Positions 5,218 through 6,252 of a stretch of DNA of 6,252 nucleotides are shown here, piece by piece. The stretch's first letter is position 1. Every line of letters starts with the position of its first letter. The stretch is taken from assembly GCA_023415075.1 (NCBI GenBank), contig JAEZLU010000109.1, positions 1 to 6,252 on the forward strand, in the 5' to 3' direction. The notes below the pieces were generated by a model. That model was not told the origin of the DNA, ran no database searches, and saw nothing but the letters and a program-made list of their open reading frames with translations. This stretch comes from Bacillota bacterium (GTDB lineage Bacteria; Bacillota; Negativicutes; Sporomusales; UBA7701). A program made the translations under genes and the position numbers.

Positions 5218-5880
5218 ATGGAACCTATAATCGAGGCGTATGTCGGCGAATATGCCAGCGGCAAAAGCGAGAACGCCGTCAACCGGGCCATTGATTTATG
5301 CCGGCGCGGGTTGCCGGTAACACTGGTCGACCTTGACACCGTCGAGCCTGTTTACACCATCCGGCCAATCAAAAAAGAACTGGAAGGCATGGGCCTGAAC
5401 GTCGTAGCCTGGGAGACCCGGGACACTGTGGGGCTCGGTGAGGCCGGTAACGTCATCAAAGGGTCGATGCGGTGGGTTCTACGGCGTCCGGGCAACATTA
5501 TAATGGATGTCGGCTATGGCGTCCACGGCGCCCGGATATTTAACCTGATCGAAGGGGCCGACGACAATCCCTACCTTAAGATTATCGCCGTTATCAACAT
5601 GTCCCGGCCGTTCACATCTACGGTCGATAACATTCTCGACTATCTGGCCACCCTCGGACGGGTCGACGCTTTGCTTAACAACACCCATATGGCGGAGGAA
5701 ACGACGGCGGAAATGGTCCAAAACGGCGCGCGAGGCGTAACCGAGGTCGGCAAGATACTGGGATTGCCGGTGGTGGCGACCTCAGCCGTCAAAGCGGTGG
5801 CCGACCAGATCGGGCCAACCGACTGCATGGGTAATCCTGTCTGGCCGCTTGAGCGTATTATGCCGCGTACGTTCTGGTGA
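5218..5880 (+). CDS. P-loop NTPase, MinD/CobB-like fold, function unknown
   Basis: ATG 5218 gives 220 residues and has AGAGGTGG (5206-5213) just upstream. An ATG at 5164 would add 18 residues before the conserved-looking start MEPIIEAYVGEYASGKS and is less likely. The nucleotide-binding loop is GEYASGKS (10-17), with K16 and S17 as phosphate and magnesium ligands. VTLVDLD (34-40) resembles the acidic switch that follows the P-loop in SIMIBI-class NTPases, NIIMDVG (93-99) is a Walker B strand with D97, and IIAVINMSRP (122-131) and LLNNTH (152-157) look like later core strands with a possible base-contacting Asn. There are no membrane segments, so it is cytoplasmic. It could be an ATPase or a GTPase; no partner is adjacent. 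I do not recognise a named family and give no function. It sits between bofA and rRNA-type promoters and ends with its own terminator. Confidence 0.88.
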   Translation: MEPIIEAYVGEYASGKSENAVNRAIDLCRRGLPVTLVDLDTVEPVYTIRPIKKELEGMGLNVVAWETRDTVGLGEAGNVIKGSMRWVLRRPGNIIMDVGYGVHGARIFNLIEGADDNPYLKIIAVINMSRPFTSTVDNILDYLATLGRVDALLNNTHMAEETTAEMVQNGARGVTEVGKILGLPVVATSAVKAVADQIGPTDCMGNPVWPLERIMPRTFW

Positions 5881-5886
5881 GCAAAG

Positions 5887-5913
5887 GCCTGCCGGCTGGC
5901 AGGCTATTTTATT
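5887..5913 (+). terminator. Intrinsic terminator after the P-loop NTPase gene
   Basis: GCCTGCC (5887-5893) and GGCAGGC (5898-5904) form a perfect 7-bp stem with loop GGCT, followed by TATTTTATT. It begins 6 bases after the stop codon and insulates the promoter region downstream. Confidence 0.88.
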
Positions 5914-6017
5914 CCAAAAACGTAGCATAATTAAGGATAAACAAGCATATAATCAAAGCTGTAAGCGCCAATCATCCCAAACCTGTACTTTTGGCGGATA
6001 ACCGCGTTAGGCGGGGG

Positions 6018-6046
6018 TTGAGCCGGAATTAATTCTATGGTATATT
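6018..6046 (+). promoter_or_regulatory. rrn-type promoter 1 (upstream)
   Basis: TTGAGC (6018-6023), a 17-base spacer and TATATT (6041-6046) form a SigA-like promoter, matching 9 of 12. The predicted start near 6053 coincides with the base of a hairpin in which GCTCACCA (6053-6060) pairs with TGGTGGGC (6066-6073) with one G-U pair. Confidence 0.6.
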
Positions 6047-6090
6047 ATAAAAGCTCACCAATTACTGGTGGGCGACCAAGAACTGGAGTA

Positions 6091-6120
6091 TTGACACCGG
6101 CCCAGCGGCCGTGTTAATAT
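6091..6120 (+). promoter_or_regulatory. rrn-type promoter 2 (middle)
   Basis: A perfect TTGACA (6091-6096) is followed after 18 bases by TAATAT (6115-6120), within GTGTTAATATAAC. The -10 box matches only partly, but the -35 box and the repeated layout with the next promoter support it. The start would be near 6127. Confidence 0.65.
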
Positions 6121-6195
6121 AACAAAGTCGCCTGACGGACCTGGTCAAAACGGCCAAGTAAGCCAAGAGGCGGCAAGAGAACCAAAAAGAAACAG

Positions 6196-6224
6196 TTGAC
6201 AGAGCCGCAAGGTTATGTTAACAT
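6196..6224 (+). promoter_or_regulatory. rrn-type promoter 3 (downstream)
   Basis: A perfect TTGACA (6196-6201), a 17-base spacer and TAACAT (6219-6224) repeat the layout of promoter 2; both share TGTTAA at the -10 region. The start would be near 6231, at the foot of a possible hairpin (CTGGCTG 6232-6238 with CAGTCGG 6246-6252, two G-U pairs). No ribosome binding site or start codon follows before the window ends, as expected for an RNA operon. Confidence 0.65.
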
Positions 6225-6252
6225 ATAAAAACTGGCTGCGACGAGCAGTCGG

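Larger units (their letters stand above)
5914..6252 (+). other. Gene-free promoter and leader region, probably upstream of an rRNA operon
   Basis: No credible open frame or tRNA is present in these 339 bases. Three spaced SigA-type promoters occupy the second half. The first part (5914-6017) is AT-rich and has a perfect TATAAT at 5948-5953, but no matching -35 box at 16-18 bases. Conserved neighbours place an rRNA operon after bofA in B. subtilis, and tandem strong promoters without a following ribosome binding site fit that. The 16S gene itself is not in the window, so this is an inference. I see no clear boxA antitermination site. Confidence 0.65.

Noticed and set aside
5948..5953. Perfect TATAAT as a further rrn promoter
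   Set aside because: No acceptable -35 box lies 16-18 bases upstream, and the surrounding sequence is AT-rich.
1..6252. CRISPR array, insertion sequence, phage or integration site
   Set aside because: There are no regularly spaced repeats, no transposase or integrase, and no tRNA-end duplication; the region is continuous conserved housekeeping DNA.

Overview
This window looks like chromosomal DNA from an endospore-forming Firmicute with GC-rich coding sequence. The Negativicutes (Sporomusa relatives) or a GC-rich Clostridia lineage fit best. The gene order tRNA-Ser, SRP RNA, dnaX, ybaB, recR, yaaL (DUF2508), bofA, then rRNA-type promoters resembles the scr-dnaX-yaaK-recR-yaaL-bofA-rrnA segment near the origin in Bacillus subtilis. 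bofA points to sporulation. The taxon is inferred from gene order and composition, because I could not run a search.

Layout. Bases 1-171 are the 3' end of an unrecognised gene. It overlaps a gene for a 226-residue protein with an HELFH zinc-metalloprotease-like motif (161-841), which is followed by a likely terminator (905-944). A gene-free stretch then holds two good tandem SigA-type promoters (1027-1055 and 1086-1114). They drive a stable-RNA unit made of tRNA-Ser(GGA) (1141-1232) and a short SRP RNA (about 1247-1378), closed by an intrinsic terminator at 1389-1412.

The dnaX-ybaB-recR genes (1503-4285) are packed tightly. They encode the clamp-loader tau subunit, a nucleoid-associated protein and a recombination mediator. 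A terminator follows at 4306-4335. yaaL (4380-4640) has a hairpin over its ribosome binding site and its own strong terminator. bofA (4819-5106) has its own SigA-like promoter and encodes a small membrane protein of the pro-sigma-K checkpoint family. A further promoter leads to a 220-residue P-loop NTPase of unknown role (5218-5880), closed by a terminator.

The last 340 bases carry no gene. They hold three spaced SigA-type promoters, two of them with perfect TTGACA boxes, as expected upstream of an rRNA operon whose 16S gene would lie just past the window.

Overall this is a conserved housekeeping region and I see no clear new system. The least explained parts are the HExxH protein with its overlapping upstream partner, the P-loop NTPase between bofA and the rRNA-type promoters, and several regulatory details: a dyad on the -35 box, a hairpin over the yaaL ribosome binding site, and hairpins at predicted rrn transcript starts.
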